From assembly GCA_000149265.1 (NCBI GenBank), contig CH003046.1:533950-597949 (forward strand): 64,000 nt of DNA, in the 5' to 3' direction. Below the pieces are notes generated by a model. That model had not been told where the DNA came from, ran no database searches, and was given only the letters and a program-made list of their open reading frames with translations. Positions 63,301-64,000 of this stretch are shown piece by piece; position 1 is the stretch's first letter; each line of letters begins with the position of its first letter. This DNA is from Ciona savignyi (Eukaryota > Chordata > Ascidiacea > Phlebobranchia > Cionidae). The position numbers were made by a program, and so were the translations under genes.

Positions 63301-63741
63301 AGTGGTGTGCTGTGGGTGTGGGGTACATGGCATGACACACAATGGGTAAAAGCGAGGGTGAAAATACAGAACACCAACATGCTTGTGGGGCCATGCAGGG
63401 GTCAATGACCCAGAGTGCCAGCATGCCAAACGAGGTTACCTGAGGATACGTAACAACTTATCATATGGGATAATAGCAGGTAGCTTTCGTGGACTGATCA
63501 ACCTGTTTGAATTAAATTGAAAGTGTGGAATTACACAAGCTGAAATGAATGTGACCTTTCCAAATATAATTGCAGGATAATATAATACACATGTATACTT
63601 GGAAAATGGACCAAATTTGTAAAAGAATTAAATTTCATATTGTCACCAATTTTCCTAAATCCAAATGTACCGGTACAGGTTTGAAAACAAATTATCACAA
63701 AAGTAATCTTCCCAGAGTATATTCACGTTCTTAAGCTAACT

Positions 63742-63870
63742 GACCATTTTTCTAACTGTGTCAAATACCCTTAATATAACAACTGCCCATTTTTCTGTCT
63801 GCGTCAAATATGCTTAATATAACAACTGCCCATTTTTCTGTCTGCGTCAAATATGCTTAATATAACAACT
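63742..63870. repeat. 43-bp tandem repeat, three copies plus a remnant
   Basis: Units at 63742, 63785 and 63828 containing GTCAAATATGCTTAATATAA; the last two are identical, the first differs at several bases, and a deleted fourth follows to about 63901. Confidence 0.93.
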
Positions 63871-63903
63871 ATCCATTTGTCTAACTGCCTAAATAACAAC
63901 TCA

Positions 63904-63999
<96 letters not shown>

Positions 64000-64000
64000 T

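Noticed and set aside
63090-63424. Minus-strand frames rich in His, Thr and Tyr
   Set aside because: They translate the GTATGTT minisatellite; no splice sites link them to the neighbouring exons.
63742-63901. Regular 43-bp repeats as a possible CRISPR array
   Set aside because: No spacers between units and a eukaryotic context; it is a plain tandem repeat.

Overview
The window looks like about 64 kb of an AT-rich invertebrate chordate genome, most likely an ascidian of the Ciona type. This is inferred from small GT-AG spliced exons, vertebrate-like gene families (ceramide synthase 1), very many copies of one tRNA-derived SINE, and several hAT-like MITEs. The species is an inference; no database was searched. 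There is no prokaryotic or organellar signature. A run of 100 Ns (30160-30259) is an assembly gap.

Layout: (1) 291-3422, plus strand: the last four coding exons of a ceramide synthase 1-like gene whose 5' part lies left of the window. (2) 4.1-19.3 kb: a diverged tandem duplication. Each unit holds a minus-strand, three-exon, 253-codon P-loop sulfotransferase-like gene and, divergent from it, the first exons of a coiled-coil gene. In the left unit the coiled-coil start is a dead fragment (7521-8283); in the right unit it is the start of a long gene. The right unit was expanded by a 2.8-kb LTR element with two identical 602-bp LTRs (11443-14244), a 2.8-kb inverted-repeat structure (15205-17990) and a solo LTR (15414-15833). 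(3) 18510-44269, plus strand: a gene of about 32 exons encoding a coiled-coil protein of roughly 1350 residues that I do not recognise. Its exon phases agree all the way from exon 12 to the stop; the 5' half has three places where a one-base change is needed. (4) 44.3-49.3 kb: no convincing gene; repeats, a pogo/Tc-like MITE and a hAT-like MITE. (5) 49379-54064, minus strand: a second ceramide synthase 1-like gene, five exons found, last exon not located. It shares intron positions with the left-edge copy. (6) 56710-59437: a BEL/Pao-type LTR element retaining a 584-codon gag ORF but no pol, with 5-bp target duplications. (7) 61714-62973, minus strand: the last three exons of an unrecognised gene that continues to the right.

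The two ceramide synthases would act in the ER membrane making (dihydro)ceramide from sphingoid base and acyl-CoA. The sulfotransferase-like proteins have a C-terminal hydrophobic tail and may also be membrane-tethered; no pathway link between the gene families is shown by the sequence. I found no wholly new molecular system. The most unusual things are the duplicated divergent gene pair with one decayed partner, a SINE that landed in a stop codon and supplies part of the new one, the perfectly paired LTR element sitting inside a SINE, and a gag-only BEL element whose 5' LTR alone carries an 89-bp duplication.
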